From positions 1 to 43,309 of the forward strand of contig JAFUZI010000078.1 in assembly GCA_017476705.1 (NCBI GenBank): 43,309 nucleotides of DNA. Reading direction: 5' to 3'. A model generated the notes under the pieces. That model was given only the letters and a program-made list of their open reading frames with translations, ran no database searches and was not told where the DNA came from. This stretch comes from Bacilli bacterium (GTDB lineage Bacteria; Bacillota_I; Bacilli_A; RF39; UBA660). Positions within the stretch are counted from its first letter, which is position 1. Every line of letters starts with the position of its first letter. Shown in pieces: positions 16,063 through 24,513 of the stretch. A program made the translations under genes and the position numbers.

Positions 16063-16740
16063 ATGGGTCAAAAAGTTAGTCCAGTCGGACTTAGAATTGG
16101 TATCAATAAAACTTGGGAATCTAAATGGTATGCTGGAAATAAAGATTTCGCTAAATACCTTGAAAACGATAATAAAATCCGTAAGTTTTTAGAAAAGAAA
16201 TTAAAAGACGCAGCAGTTTCAAGTATTTTAATTGAAAGAAATGCTAGTAAAACTGATATCATTATCAACACTGCTAAACCAGGAGTTATCATTGGTCATG
16301 GTGGAGACGATATTGATAAACTTAAATTAGAATTATCTAAATTAGTTGGTGAAAATGTTCAAATTTCAATCATGGAAGTTAAAAACCCTGATGTTGATGC
16401 AGCATTAGTTGCTGAGAACATAGCTCATCAAATTGAAAACAGAGTTTCATTTAGAATTGCTCAAAAAAGAGCTATTAGAAACGCAATGAAAGCAGGAGCA
16501 AAAGGTATAAAAACATCTGTTTCTGGACGTCTTGGTGGAGCTGATATGGCTAGAACAGAAGGATATACTGAAGGAAATACTCCACTTCATACTTTAAGAG
16601 CTGATATTGATTATGCTCACAAAGAAGCTGATACTACTTATGGTAAAATCGGTGTTAAAGTATGGATTTATAAAGGAGAAATCCTTGCCTCAAAACAAAA
16701 AGGAGGTAATACAAATGGCAGTAATACCAAAAAGAACTAA
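16063..16740 (+). CDS. rpsC: 30S ribosomal protein S3
   Basis: 225 residues; MGQKVSPVGLRIGI at the start, a KH domain with GVIIGHGGDDIDKL, and the conserved ADIDYAH stretch near residue 182. It forms part of the mRNA entry channel. The last 26 bases, coding an Asn/Gly/Lys-rich tail, overlap the beginning of rplP, including part of its reading frame. Confidence 0.98.
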   Translation: MGQKVSPVGLRIGINKTWESKWYAGNKDFAKYLENDNKIRKFLEKKLKDAAVSSILIERNASKTDIIINTAKPGVIIGHGGDDIDKLKLELSKLVGENVQISIMEVKNPDVDAALVAENIAHQIENRVSFRIAQKRAIRNAMKAGAKGIKTSVSGRLGGADMARTEGYTEGNTPLHTLRADIDYAHKEADTTYGKIGVKVWIYKGEILASKQKGGNTNGSNTKKN

Positions 16741-17140
16741 ATATAGAAGACCACATAAATTACGTTATGATGGTGTAGCTAAAGGTAATACAGAATTACA
16801 CTTTGGTAGATATGGTTTACAAGCACTTGAAGGAGCTTGGATTACACAAAATCAAATCGAAGCTGCTCGTGTTGCTATGACTCGTTACATGAAACGTGGT
16901 GGAAAAGTTTGGATTAATATTTTCCCACACTTATCATTAACTAAAATACCATTGGAAACTCGTATGGGTAAAGGTAAAGGTCAACCTGAAAAATGGGTAG
17001 CAGTAGTTAAAAAAGGTAAAATTATGTTTGAAATCGATCAAGTAAGTGAAGAAACTGCTAGAGAAGCATTAAGACTTGCTATGCATAAATTACCAATCAA
17101 ATGTAAATTTGTTATGAAGGATGGTGAGGCTAATGACTAA
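16715..17140 (+). CDS. rplP: 50S ribosomal protein L16
   Basis: 141 residues; MAVIPKRTKYRRPHK and GRYGLQALEGAWI are canonical. It helps position A-site tRNA. ATG 16715 follows AAAGGAGGT located inside rpsC; the longer reading frame from 16607 is only a shadow of rpsC. The stop overlaps the rpmC start. Confidence 0.97.
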   Translation: MAVIPKRTKYRRPHKLRYDGVAKGNTELHFGRYGLQALEGAWITQNQIEAARVAMTRYMKRGGKVWINIFPHLSLTKIPLETRMGKGKGQPEKWVAVVKKGKIMFEIDQVSEETAREALRLAMHKLPIKCKFVMKDGEAND

Positions 17141-17336
17141 TAAGGAAATCAGAGAATTAACAACTGAAGAATTAAATAAGAAAATCGAAGAATATAAAGA
17201 AGAATTATTTAACTTAAGATTTAGCCAAGCTACAGGTAATCTTGAAAAACCATCAAGAATTAACGAACTTAGAAAATTAGTTGCACGTATGAAAACAATT
17301 ATTAGAGAACGTGAACTAAATGGGGAGGTTAAATAA
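17133..17336 (+). CDS. rpmC: 50S ribosomal protein L29
   Basis: 67 residues; an all-helical protein at the tunnel exit with ELTTEELNKKIEEYKEELFN and NLRFSQATGNLEKPSRI. ATG 17133 is preceded by GGTGAGG and overlaps the rplP stop; the in-frame ATG at 17121 lies within that ribosome site. Confidence 0.96.
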   Translation: MTNKEIRELTTEELNKKIEEYKEELFNLRFSQATGNLEKPSRINELRKLVARMKTIIRERELNGEVK

Positions 17337-17593
17337 TGGAAAAAACTAACCACGAATTAATGGGTAAAGTTGTAAGTGATAAATGTGATAAAACAATAAC
17401 TGTTTTAGTTGAAACTTATAAAAAAGACCCACTATATGGAAAAAGAGTTAAATATTCAAAAAAATATGCTGCTCATGATGAAAAAAATGAAGCTAAAGTT
17501 GGAGATACAGTTCGTATAGTAGAAACTAGACCACTTTCTAAAAACAAACATTTCCGCTTAGTTGAAATCGTTGAAAAAGCGATAATCTTATAA
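17336..17593 (+). CDS. rpsQ: 30S ribosomal protein S17
   Basis: 85 residues; OB-fold protein of the 30S body. GKVVSDKCDKTITVLVE and KHPLYGK-like KDPLYGKRVKYSKKYAAHD are conserved. The start overlaps the rpmC stop by one base (TAATG). Confidence 0.97.
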   Translation: MEKTNHELMGKVVSDKCDKTITVLVETYKKDPLYGKRVKYSKKYAAHDEKNEAKVGDTVRIVETRPLSKNKHFRLVEIVEKAIIL

Positions 17594-17618
17594 TTGAAAC
17601 TGGGAGGAGGATCAATAT

Positions 17619-17987
17619 ATGATTCAACAAGAAAGCCGTTTAAAAGTTGCTGACAACTCTGGTGCACGTGAAGTAAAAGTTATTCGTGTATTAGGTGGAA
17701 GTAAAGTAAAATTCGGAAATATTGGTGATACTGTAGTAGTTACAGTAACAAAAGCTACTCCTAACGGAACAGTGCCAAGAAGTAAAGTTTGTAAAGCTGT
17801 TGTTGTTAGAAGTAAAACTGGTTTAAGAAGAGAAGATGGATCTTATATTAAATTTGATGAGAACGCATGTGTAATTATCCGTGATGATAAGAGCCCAGTT
17901 GGAACTCGTATATTTGGACCAGTAGCACGTGAACTACGTGATAAAGATTTTATGAAGATTGTATCACTTGCTAAAGAAGTGTTATAA
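17619..17987 (+). CDS. rplN: 50S ribosomal protein L14
   Basis: 122 residues, the exact family length. MIQQESRLKVADNSGAREV and FGPVARELRDKDFMKIVSLA are diagnostic. It contacts 16S rRNA in bridge B8. The GGGAGGAGG site is strong. Confidence 0.98.
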   Translation: MIQQESRLKVADNSGAREVKVIRVLGGSKVKFGNIGDTVVVTVTKATPNGTVPRSKVCKAVVVRSKTGLRREDGSYIKFDENACVIIRDDKSPVGTRIFGPVARELRDKDFMKIVSLAKEVL

Positions 17988-18005
17988 ATCGATTGGAGGA
18001 ATAAC

Positions 18006-18314
18006 ATGAAATTAAAAACAGGAGATAAAGTAGTCGTTATTGCTGGTAAAGATAAAGGTAAAGAAGGAACAATTACTAAAACATTAAAAGACTTAAACAA
18101 AGTTGTAGTTGAAGGTGTAAATGTTGCTAAAAAACATGTTAAACCAAACGGACAACAAGCTGGAAGCATTGTTGAAGTTGAAATGCCTATTCATGCATCA
18201 AATGTTATGGTAGTAGATCCTAAGACTAAAAAAGGTACCAGAGTAGGACACAATATAAACAAAGATGGTAAGAAAGTTAGAGTATCTAAAAAATCTAACT
18301 CTAACCTTGATTAA
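18006..18314 (+). CDS. rplX: 50S ribosomal protein L24
   Basis: 102 residues with a KOW motif (KLKTGDKVVVIAGKDKGKEG). An early-assembly protein next to the tunnel exit. The TTGGAGGAA site precedes ATG 18006. Confidence 0.97.
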   Translation: MKLKTGDKVVVIAGKDKGKEGTITKTLKDLNKVVVEGVNVAKKHVKPNGQQAGSIVEVEMPIHASNVMVVDPKTKKGTRVGHNINKDGKKVRVSKKSNSNLD

Positions 18315-18331
18315 TTGGAAGGAGGGTATAT

Positions 18332-18871
18332 ATGAACCGCCTAAAAGCAAAATATAATGAGGAAATCGTACCAAGTTTAAAAGAAGAGTTTAAATATAAA
18401 AATATAATGGAAGTACCACGTTTAGAAAAAATCGTTGTTAACATGGGTGTTGGTGATGGTGCAGCTAACTCTAAATTCTTAGAAGCAGCTGTTGCTGACT
18501 TAGAGGCTATTACTGGACAAAAAGCAGTAGTTACTAAAGCTAAAAAAGCTATCGCTGGATTCAAAATCAGAGCTGGACAAGGTATCGGATGTAAAGTTAC
18601 ATTAAGAGGAGAAAATATGTATAACTTCTTAGATAAATTAGTAAGTATTACATTACCTCGTGTAAGAGACTTTAGAGGTATATCTCCAAAAGCTTTCGAT
18701 GGTAAAGGAAACTATACTCTAGGATTAAATGAACAATTAATTTTCTCAGAAATCGTTTATGATAACGTTGTTAAAGTACGTGGAATGGATATCGTTTTTG
18801 TTACAACAGCAAAAACAAACGAAGAAGGACTTGCTCTTTTAAAAGGTTTCGGTATGCCATTTAAAAAGTAA
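18332..18871 (+). CDS. rplE: 50S ribosomal protein L5
   Basis: 179 residues; binds 5S rRNA and contacts the 30S head. KIVVNMGVGDGAANSK and LPRVRDFRGISPKAFDGKGN are canonical. The GGAAGGAGGG ribosome site precedes the start. Confidence 0.98.
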   Translation: MNRLKAKYNEEIVPSLKEEFKYKNIMEVPRLEKIVVNMGVGDGAANSKFLEAAVADLEAITGQKAVVTKAKKAIAGFKIRAGQGIGCKVTLRGENMYNFLDKLVSITLPRVRDFRGISPKAFDGKGNYTLGLNEQLIFSEIVYDNVVKVRGMDIVFVTTAKTNEEGLALLKGFGMPFKK

Positions 18872-18883
18872 TAGGAGGAAATT

Positions 18884-19069
18884 ATGGCTAAGAAAAGTAT
18901 GATTGTTAAACAATCAAGAAAACAAAAATTTAAAGTACGTGAATATACTCGTTGTACAAGATGTGGTAGACCTCATTCAGTACTTAAAAAATATGGAATT
19001 TGCCGTATTTGTTTTAGAGAATTAGCTTACAAAGGACAAATTCCTGGTGTTACAAAATCAAGTTGGTAG
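18884..19069 (+). CDS. rpsN: 30S ribosomal protein S14, zinc-binding type
   Basis: 61 residues, the short type-Z form. Zinc ligands are visible as CTRCGRPHSV followed by CRICFRELAYKG (CxxC...CxxC). This form is typical of Bacillota and of many intracellular or reduced genomes. Confidence 0.97.
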   Translation: MAKKSMIVKQSRKQKFKVREYTRCTRCGRPHSVLKKYGICRICFRELAYKGQIPGVTKSSW

Positions 19070-19089
19070 AATGAAGGGAGGAAAAATTC

Positions 19090-19482
19090 ATGACAGATCC
19101 AATTGCAGATATGCTTACAAGAATTCGTAATGCAAATCAAATGCGATATAAAGAAGTTGAAGTACCCGCTTCAAAAATTAAATTAGAAATTGCCAGAATA
19201 TTAAAAGAAGAAGGATTTATCGCTGACTTTAAAGTTAACAAAGAATCTGTTCAAGATATGATGGTTTTAAACTTAAAATATGGTGAAAATAAAGAACGTG
19301 TAATCACTGGACTTAAAAGAATTTCTAAACCAGGATTACGTGTATATGCTAAAAGCAATGAAATCCCAAAAGTTTTAAATGGACTTGGAATTGCAATTGT
19401 TTCAACATCTAAAGGAATCATGACAGACAAACAAGCTAGAAAAGAATCATTAGGTGGAGAAGTTTTAGCATACATTTGGTAG
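19090..19482 (+). CDS. rpsH: 30S ribosomal protein S8
   Basis: 130 residues; MTDPIADMLTRIRNA at the N-terminus and the C-terminal STSKGIMTDKQARKE...GGEVLAYIW pattern are diagnostic. In E. coli S8 represses the spc operon; I see no obvious S8 target structure upstream here. Confidence 0.98.
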   Translation: MTDPIADMLTRIRNANQMRYKEVEVPASKIKLEIARILKEEGFIADFKVNKESVQDMMVLNLKYGENKERVITGLKRISKPGLRVYAKSNEIPKVLNGLGIAIVSTSKGIMTDKQARKESLGGEVLAYIW

Positions 19483-19495
19483 AAAGGAAGATTGT

Positions 19496-20026
19496 ATGAG
19501 CCGTATAGGTAATAGAATATTAACAATACCTGAAAACGTTACAGTTACTGTTGATGGATCAAAAGTTACAGTTAAAGGACCTAAAGGTGAACTTTCTACT
19601 GTAGTTAATGAAAACATTACTGTATCAGTAAAAGAAAATACAATTGAATTAACAAGAAAAGATGATAATTTCAAAAATTTTCATGGTACAGCTAATGCTA
19701 ATATCAACAATATGTTAATTGGTGTAACTAAAGGTTATGAAAAACAATTAGAGTGTGTAGGAGTTGGATACAGATTCCAAGTAGCAGGTAATAAAATTAC
19801 TGTAAATGCTGGTTATTCACATCCTGTTGTTGTAGAAGTTCCTGCTGGTTTAACTGTAGAATCTCCAAGTAATACAGAATTAAACATTAAAGGAACAGAT
19901 AAATGTCTTGTTGGTGAATTTGCTGCAAATATAAGAAAAATAAGACAACCTGAACCATATAAAGGAAAAGGTATACGTTATAAAGATGAACATATCCGTC
20001 GTAAAGAAGGAAAGAAAGCAGCATAA
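19496..20026 (+). CDS. rplF: 50S ribosomal protein L6
   Basis: 176 residues, duplicated domain. MSRIGNRILTIPENVTV and the C-terminal EPYKGKGIRYKDEHIRRKEG with a GKKAA-like end are canonical. It lies near the factor-binding site. Confidence 0.98.
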   Translation: MSRIGNRILTIPENVTVTVDGSKVTVKGPKGELSTVVNENITVSVKENTIELTRKDDNFKNFHGTANANINNMLIGVTKGYEKQLECVGVGYRFQVAGNKITVNAGYSHPVVVEVPAGLTVESPSNTELNIKGTDKCLVGEFAANIRKIRQPEPYKGKGIRYKDEHIRRKEGKKAA

Positions 20027-20052
20027 TGTAATTTAGTAAAGGAGAGTTAAAA

Positions 20053-20415
20053 ATGATTAAAAAAGAGTCAAGAAATGTAGCTCGTAAAGCTAGACATGCT
20101 CGTGTAAGATCTAAATTAAATGGTACAGCTACTTGTCCTAGATTAAACGTATTTAGATCAAACTCTAATATTTTTGCTCAAATTATCGATGATGAAAAAG
20201 GAATTACATTAGTAAGTGCTTCATCTATAGATAAAGAGTTAAAATTAGAAAACGGTGGAAATAAAGAAGCCGCTACTAAAGTTGGAGAATTAATCGCAAA
20301 AAGAGCTAAAGAAGCTAATATAAGTAAAGTCGTTTTCGATAGAGGTGGATACCTATATCATGGACGTGTAGAAGCATTAGCAGAAGCTGCACGTGAAAAC
20401 GGATTAGAATTCTAA
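20053..20415 (+). CDS. rplR: 50S ribosomal protein L18
   Basis: 120 residues; binds 5S rRNA in the central protuberance. RLNVFRSNSNIFAQIIDD and VVFDRGGYLYHGRVEALAEA are conserved. An AAAGGAGAG site precedes the ATG. Confidence 0.97.
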   Translation: MIKKESRNVARKARHARVRSKLNGTATCPRLNVFRSNSNIFAQIIDDEKGITLVSASSIDKELKLENGGNKEAATKVGELIAKRAKEANISKVVFDRGGYLYHGRVEALAEAARENGLEF

Positions 20416-20428
20416 TAGGAGGGTAAAT

Positions 20429-20932
20429 ATGGAAAATAGAAAAAGAACACCACGCCCAAAACAATATGAAGAACAAGTAATCAATATTGGTAGAGTTACA
20501 AAAGTAACTAAAGGTGGTCGTCATTTCCGTTTTTCAGCAACAGTAGTTGTTGGAGATAGAAAAGGTAAAGTTGGTCTAGGTACTGGTAAAGCAAACGAAG
20601 TACCAGATGCAATTAAAAAAGCTGTTTCAGCTGCAACTAAAAACATTGTTAATGTTAAATTAGTTGATGATAGAACAATTTCCCATGAAGCAATCGGTGT
20701 TAGAAGCGCTAGTAGAGTTTTACTTAAACCTGCTGTTAAAGGTACCGGAGTTAAAGCTGGTGGACCAGTCAGAGCAGTACTAGAACTTGCTGGTGTTAAA
20801 GATATCTTATCTAAATCACTTGGATCAAATACAAAAATTAACATGGCTTATGCTACACTTGAAGCATTAAGATCACAAAAAACAATTGAAGAAGTTGCAA
20901 AACTTCGTGGTAAGAAAGTTGAGGAGATTTAA
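20429..20932 (+). CDS. rpsE: 30S ribosomal protein S5
   Basis: 167 residues; dsRBD-like N-terminal domain with RVTKVTKGGRHFRFSATVVV and the conserved VLAGVKD-type ELAGVKDILSKSLGS segment. It is followed directly by rplO: the stop TAA and the rplO ATG share a base, so rpmD (L30), normally found here, is absent. Confidence 0.98.
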   Translation: MENRKRTPRPKQYEEQVINIGRVTKVTKGGRHFRFSATVVVGDRKGKVGLGTGKANEVPDAIKKAVSAATKNIVNVKLVDDRTISHEAIGVRSASRVLLKPAVKGTGVKAGGPVRAVLELAGVKDILSKSLGSNTKINMAYATLEALRSQKTIEEVAKLRGKKVEEI

Positions 20933-21375
20933 TGAACTTAAGTACATTATATCCATCAGAAGGTTCTACTAAAAGACGTAAAAGACTTGGATGTGGACCA
21001 GGTTCTGGTAAAGGTAAAACTTGTGGTAAAGGACATAAAGGACAAAATTCTAGATCAGGTGGAGGAAAAGGTCCAGTTTTCGAAGGTGGACAATTACCAC
21101 TTTATAGAAGACTTCCTAAAAGAGGTTTCTCTAACGCAAGATTTAAAACAACTTTTGCTACATTAAATTTAAGTGATTTAAATAATTTTGAAGATGGTGC
21201 AGTTATTACACCAGAATTATTAAAAGATATGGGAATATTAAAAAATCAATTAGATGGCGTTAAAATCTTAGGAAACGGAAAATTAGAAAAGAAATTAACT
21301 GTTAAAGCTAATAAATTTTCTAAACTTGCTAAAGAAGAAATAGAAAAAATGGGTGGAAAAGCAGAGGTGATTTAA
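20932..21375 (+). CDS. rplO: 50S ribosomal protein L15
   Basis: 147 residues. STLYPSEGSTKRRKRLGCGP and GKGHKGQNSRSGGGKGPVFE are the Gly-rich rRNA-binding N-terminus, and LPKRGFSN is conserved. Coupled to rpsE by a one-base overlap. Confidence 0.97.
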   Translation: MNLSTLYPSEGSTKRRKRLGCGPGSGKGKTCGKGHKGQNSRSGGGKGPVFEGGQLPLYRRLPKRGFSNARFKTTFATLNLSDLNNFEDGAVITPELLKDMGILKNQLDGVKILGNGKLEKKLTVKANKFSKLAKEEIEKMGGKAEVI

Positions 21376-21376
21376 A

Positions 21377-22651
21377 ATGTTTGCAACTGTTAAGCAAATA
21401 TTTAATCCCGCAAATAAAGATTTAAGAAAGAAGATTTACTTCACATTCTTATGTTTATTTGTATTTAAATTAGGTACTACAATCGTTGTACCTGGAATAG
21501 ACAAAGAAAGTTTAGGAACAGGAAATTTAGGTATCTTAGAGCTTATGAATGTCATGGGCGGAGGTGCCTTAGAAAAATTCTCAATTTTTGCATTAGGTGT
21601 TACACCTTATATCACTGCTCAAATAGTTATTCAACTACTTACTATGGATATAATTCCATACTTAGCAGAGTTATCTAAACAAGGTGGAACAGGTAGAGCG
21701 AAATTAAATCAAATTACTAGATATGTTGGTATAGCACTTGCCTTTATTCAAGGATATATGTTCTCATTTGCATTTGTACAAAATGGTACAGCAATTGATT
21801 ACTTAACATTTGCATTATTCTTAACAGCAGGTACTGCACTTCTACTTTGGATAGGAGATCAAATAACTGCTAAAGGAATTGGTAATGGTATATCATTAAT
21901 AATCATGGCAGGTATTATCGCATCTCTTCCAAGTAGTTTCTTAACTGCATGGCAAAATTTCGTTGTATCAGGTTCAACTCAAGTAGTTGCATTTGGTATA
22001 ACTAAGTTTATCCTATTTGTTATTATTTATGTAGCAATTATATTAGGAGTTGTTTATGTTGAAAGTGCTGAGAGAAGAGTTCCAATTCAATATGCTAACA
22101 AATCTAATGCCACTGCTTCTAAACAAAGTTATATTCCATTTAAATTAAACTCATCTGGGGTTATACCTGTTATATTTGCATCAGCACTTATATCAGTACC
22201 TGGATTATTATCTAATTTTATAAAAAATGATTCATTCACATTATTCGTTAATAAATATTTAACTACTGAGACAGTTACAGGATTTATAATTTATATAGCT
22301 TGTATCTTCGCATTCGCATATTTCTATACATTCCTACAATTAAAACCTACTGAATTATCAGAGAATTTAGGTAAGAATGGTGGATTTATTCCAGGTATTA
22401 GACCAGGAGAAGAAACAACAAATTATATTTCTAAAGTTTTAAAGAGAATTACAACAGTTGGTGCACTTGCATTATCAATTATTGCAGCACTTCCAATTAT
22501 CTTTGGAGCATTAACAGGACTTCCATCAAGCGTTAGAGTTGGTGGTACTGGTTTATTAATCGTTGTTGGAGTTGCACTTGAAACTTACAGACAAATTGAA
22601 TCAGAGTTAATAACTCGTAAATATCAAAGAGGAATAAGAGGTAGAAGATAA
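21377..22651 (+). CDS. secY: Protein translocase subunit SecY
   Basis: Central pore of the Sec translocon. 424 residues with ten membrane helices. LGVTPYITAQIVIQLL is TM2 near the plug and lateral gate, and GGFIPGIRPGEETTNYI is the cytoplasmic loop that contacts SecA and the ribosome. It follows rplO as usual. The stop shares one base with the adk start. Confidence 0.98.
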   Translation: MFATVKQIFNPANKDLRKKIYFTFLCLFVFKLGTTIVVPGIDKESLGTGNLGILELMNVMGGGALEKFSIFALGVTPYITAQIVIQLLTMDIIPYLAELSKQGGTGRAKLNQITRYVGIALAFIQGYMFSFAFVQNGTAIDYLTFALFLTAGTALLLWIGDQITAKGIGNGISLIIMAGIIASLPSSFLTAWQNFVVSGSTQVVAFGITKFILFVIIYVAIILGVVYVESAERRVPIQYANKSNATASKQSYIPFKLNSSGVIPVIFASALISVPGLLSNFIKNDSFTLFVNKYLTTETVTGFIIYIACIFAFAYFYTFLQLKPTELSENLGKNGGFIPGIRPGEETTNYISKVLKRITTVGALALSIIAALPIIFGALTGLPSSVRVGGTGLLIVVGVALETYRQIESELITRKYQRGIRGRR

Positions 22652-23274
22652 TGAATTTAATTTTAATTGCTCCTCCAGCTGCTGGAAAAGGAACACAATC
22701 AGAATTTATTTGTAATCACTACAACTTAAATCATTTATCAACTGGTGATTTACTTCGTGAAGTTGCTAGTAAAGATGATCCTAAGAGTTTAGAGATTAAA
22801 GAATTAATGAATAAAGGTATGTTAATTAGTGATGAAATCATTTTAGATTTAATAGAGAATAAAATAAAAGAAAACGAAGGTTTCGTCTTTGACGGATTCC
22901 CTAGAACTCTAAATCAAGCAGTTAGTTTTGATAAATTGTTAGAAAAACTTAATAAAAAAATAGATAAAGTTATCTATTTAACTGTTGATAAAGAAGTAGC
23001 ATCACAACGTATTGCAGGTAGATACGTATGTCCATCTTGTGGTTCAGTTTATAACTTTAAACCAGATGAAGAAATCACTCCATGTAAATGTGGTGAAGCT
23101 TTAATCAAAAGAAAAGATGACAATGTTGAAACTTTTGAAAAACGTTATGATGTTTATATGAATGAGACATTTCCAATTATAGATTTCTATAGAGAAAAAG
23201 GACTTATATCTGAAGTTGATAGTTCTAAAACACCAACTGAAGTCTTTGATGATATTAAAGCTGTTTTAGATTAA
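22651..23274 (+). CDS. adk: Adenylate kinase with zinc-binding LID
   Basis: Interconverts ATP + AMP and 2 ADP. MNLILIAPPAAGKGTQSE carries an unusual P-loop reading APPAAGKGT instead of the common GxPGAGKGT. FDGFPRTLNQA is the AMP-binding segment. The LID has CPSCG and CKCG, a four-Cys zinc site typical of Gram-positive enzymes. 207 residues. Confidence 0.97.
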   Translation: MNLILIAPPAAGKGTQSEFICNHYNLNHLSTGDLLREVASKDDPKSLEIKELMNKGMLISDEIILDLIENKIKENEGFVFDGFPRTLNQAVSFDKLLEKLNKKIDKVIYLTVDKEVASQRIAGRYVCPSCGSVYNFKPDEEITPCKCGEALIKRKDDNVETFEKRYDVYMNETFPIIDFYREKGLISEVDSSKTPTEVFDDIKAVLD

Positions 23275-23275
23275 T

Positions 23276-24022
23276 ATGATAAGTATAAAATCTGAAAGAG
23301 AAATTGAACTTTTAAAAGTAGCTGGCGAGATAGTGGGTAAAACTCATCATTATCTTGAGCCATTTATCAAGCCAGGTATAACTACTAAAGAGTTAGATAG
23401 ATTAGCAGAAGAATATATTTTAAGTCAAGGTTGTACTCCATCATTTAAAGGTTTATATGGTTTCCCTGGATCAATTTGCATTTCAATTAATGAAGAAGTA
23501 GTACATGGAATACCAAGTAATAGAAAACTTAAAAATGGTGATATAGTAACACTTGATATTGGTGCTTGTTATAAAGGTTATCATGGAGATTCTGCTTGGA
23601 CTTATGCCGTTGGTAAAATAAGCCCTAAAAAGGAAGCTTTAATGAAACAAACTGAAGAAGCATTGTTTGCTGGTCTATCTGTTATCAAAGATGGATGTCA
23701 CGTAGGAGATATTGGACACGCTGTTGAAGAGTGTGCTCATAAATATCATTTAGGTGTTGTTGAGGAACTAGTAGGTCATGGAGTTGGTAGTCAAGTTCAT
23801 GAAGAACCAGATGTTCCAAATTATGGAAAGAAAGGTACAGGTCCAGTTTTAAAAGAAGGTATGGTAATAGCTGTTGAACCAATGCTTAATATGGGTACTA
23901 AAGAAGTGTTCATGTTAGATGATGATTGGACAATAGTTACTGGAGATGATCTACCATCTGCTCACTTTGAACACACAGTTTTAGTTGAGAAGGATGGATA
24001 TACAATATTAACAAAGAGGTGA
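23276..24022 (+). CDS. map: Methionine aminopeptidase, type I
   Basis: Removes the initiator Met. 248 residues. Metal ligands are recognisable: the Asp of TLDIGACYKGYHGDSAWTY, the His of VGHGVGSQVHEEP, the Glu of AVEPM and the Glu of HFEHTVLVEKDG. It starts one base after the adk stop. The TGA stop lies inside the infA ribosome site (AAGAGGTGAT) and shows that TGA is read as stop. Confidence 0.97.
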   Translation: MISIKSEREIELLKVAGEIVGKTHHYLEPFIKPGITTKELDRLAEEYILSQGCTPSFKGLYGFPGSICISINEEVVHGIPSNRKLKNGDIVTLDIGACYKGYHGDSAWTYAVGKISPKKEALMKQTEEALFAGLSVIKDGCHVGDIGHAVEECAHKYHLGVVEELVGHGVGSQVHEEPDVPNYGKKGTGPVLKEGMVIAVEPMLNMGTKEVFMLDDDWTIVTGDDLPSAHFEHTVLVEKDGYTILTKR

Positions 24023-24026
24023 TTAT

Positions 24027-24290
24027 ATGCCAAAGAAGTTGAAATCACAAAAAGTAAATACTGAGGAAGTTAAAAAAAATAAAAATGCTATCGAAGTAGA
24101 CGGAAAAGTACTAGACGTTCTACCAGGTGGACAATTTAGAGTTGAACTTCCAAATAAGTATGTAGTTGTAGCTCATGTATCAGGTAAGATAAGACAAAAT
24201 AACATTCGTATTTTACCAGGTGACACAGTTACAATGGAATTATCAGAATACGATTTAACAAAAGGTCGTATAATCTGGAGAAAAATATAG
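24027..24290 (+). CDS. infA: Translation initiation factor IF-1 with N-terminal extension
   Basis: OB-fold factor that blocks the A site during initiation. VLPGGQFRVELPNKYVVVAH and RILPGDTVTMELSEYDLTKG are conserved. Its 87 residues exceed the usual 72 by a Lys-rich N-terminal extension of about 15 residues (MPKKLKSQKVNTEEVKKNK). ATG 24027 has the best ribosome site, so the extension is probably real. Confidence 0.95.
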   Translation: MPKKLKSQKVNTEEVKKNKNAIEVDGKVLDVLPGGQFRVELPNKYVVVAHVSGKIRQNNIRILPGDTVTMELSEYDLTKGRIIWRKI

Positions 24291-24291
24291 T

Positions 24292-24372
24292 ACTATATGC
24301 ACTCACATTTCTATTAAAATCCAAAAAATGCATTTTAATAGGCTATATAGTATTTAGTAATATGTGAGTAAT
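24292..24372 (+). promoter_or_regulatory. Structured RNA element between infA and rpmJ
   Basis: An outer pair ACTCACAT (24301-24308) / ATGTGAGT (24362-24369) encloses a 10-bp inner stem CTATTAAAAT (24311-24320) / ATTTTAATAG (24332-24341). A third possible pair, ACTATAT / ATATAGT, overlaps both sides, so alternative folds exist. The structure ends just before the TAGGAGGG site of rpmJ. No U tract follows, so it is not a simple terminator. Probably a cis-regulatory or processing element; no known family is recognised. Confidence 0.5.
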
Positions 24373-24385
24373 TAGGAGGGATAAT

Positions 24386-24499
24386 ATGAAAGTAAAAGCA
24401 TCAGTTAAACCAAGATGCCCTAAATGTAAGGTTATCAAACGTAAAGGCAAAATTGAGGTTATTTGTGAAAACCCTAAACATAAACAAAGACAAGGTTAA
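24386..24499 (+). CDS. rpmJ: 50S ribosomal protein L36
   Basis: 37 residues. MKVKASVKPRCPKCKVIKRK and a later CENPKHKQRQG give the C-C-C-H zinc site of the zinc-type L36. Preceded by TAGGAGGG and followed 14 bases later by rpsM. Confidence 0.97.
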   Translation: MKVKASVKPRCPKCKVIKRKGKIEVICENPKHKQRQG

Positions 24500-24513
24500 T
24501 ATAGGAGGTTAAT

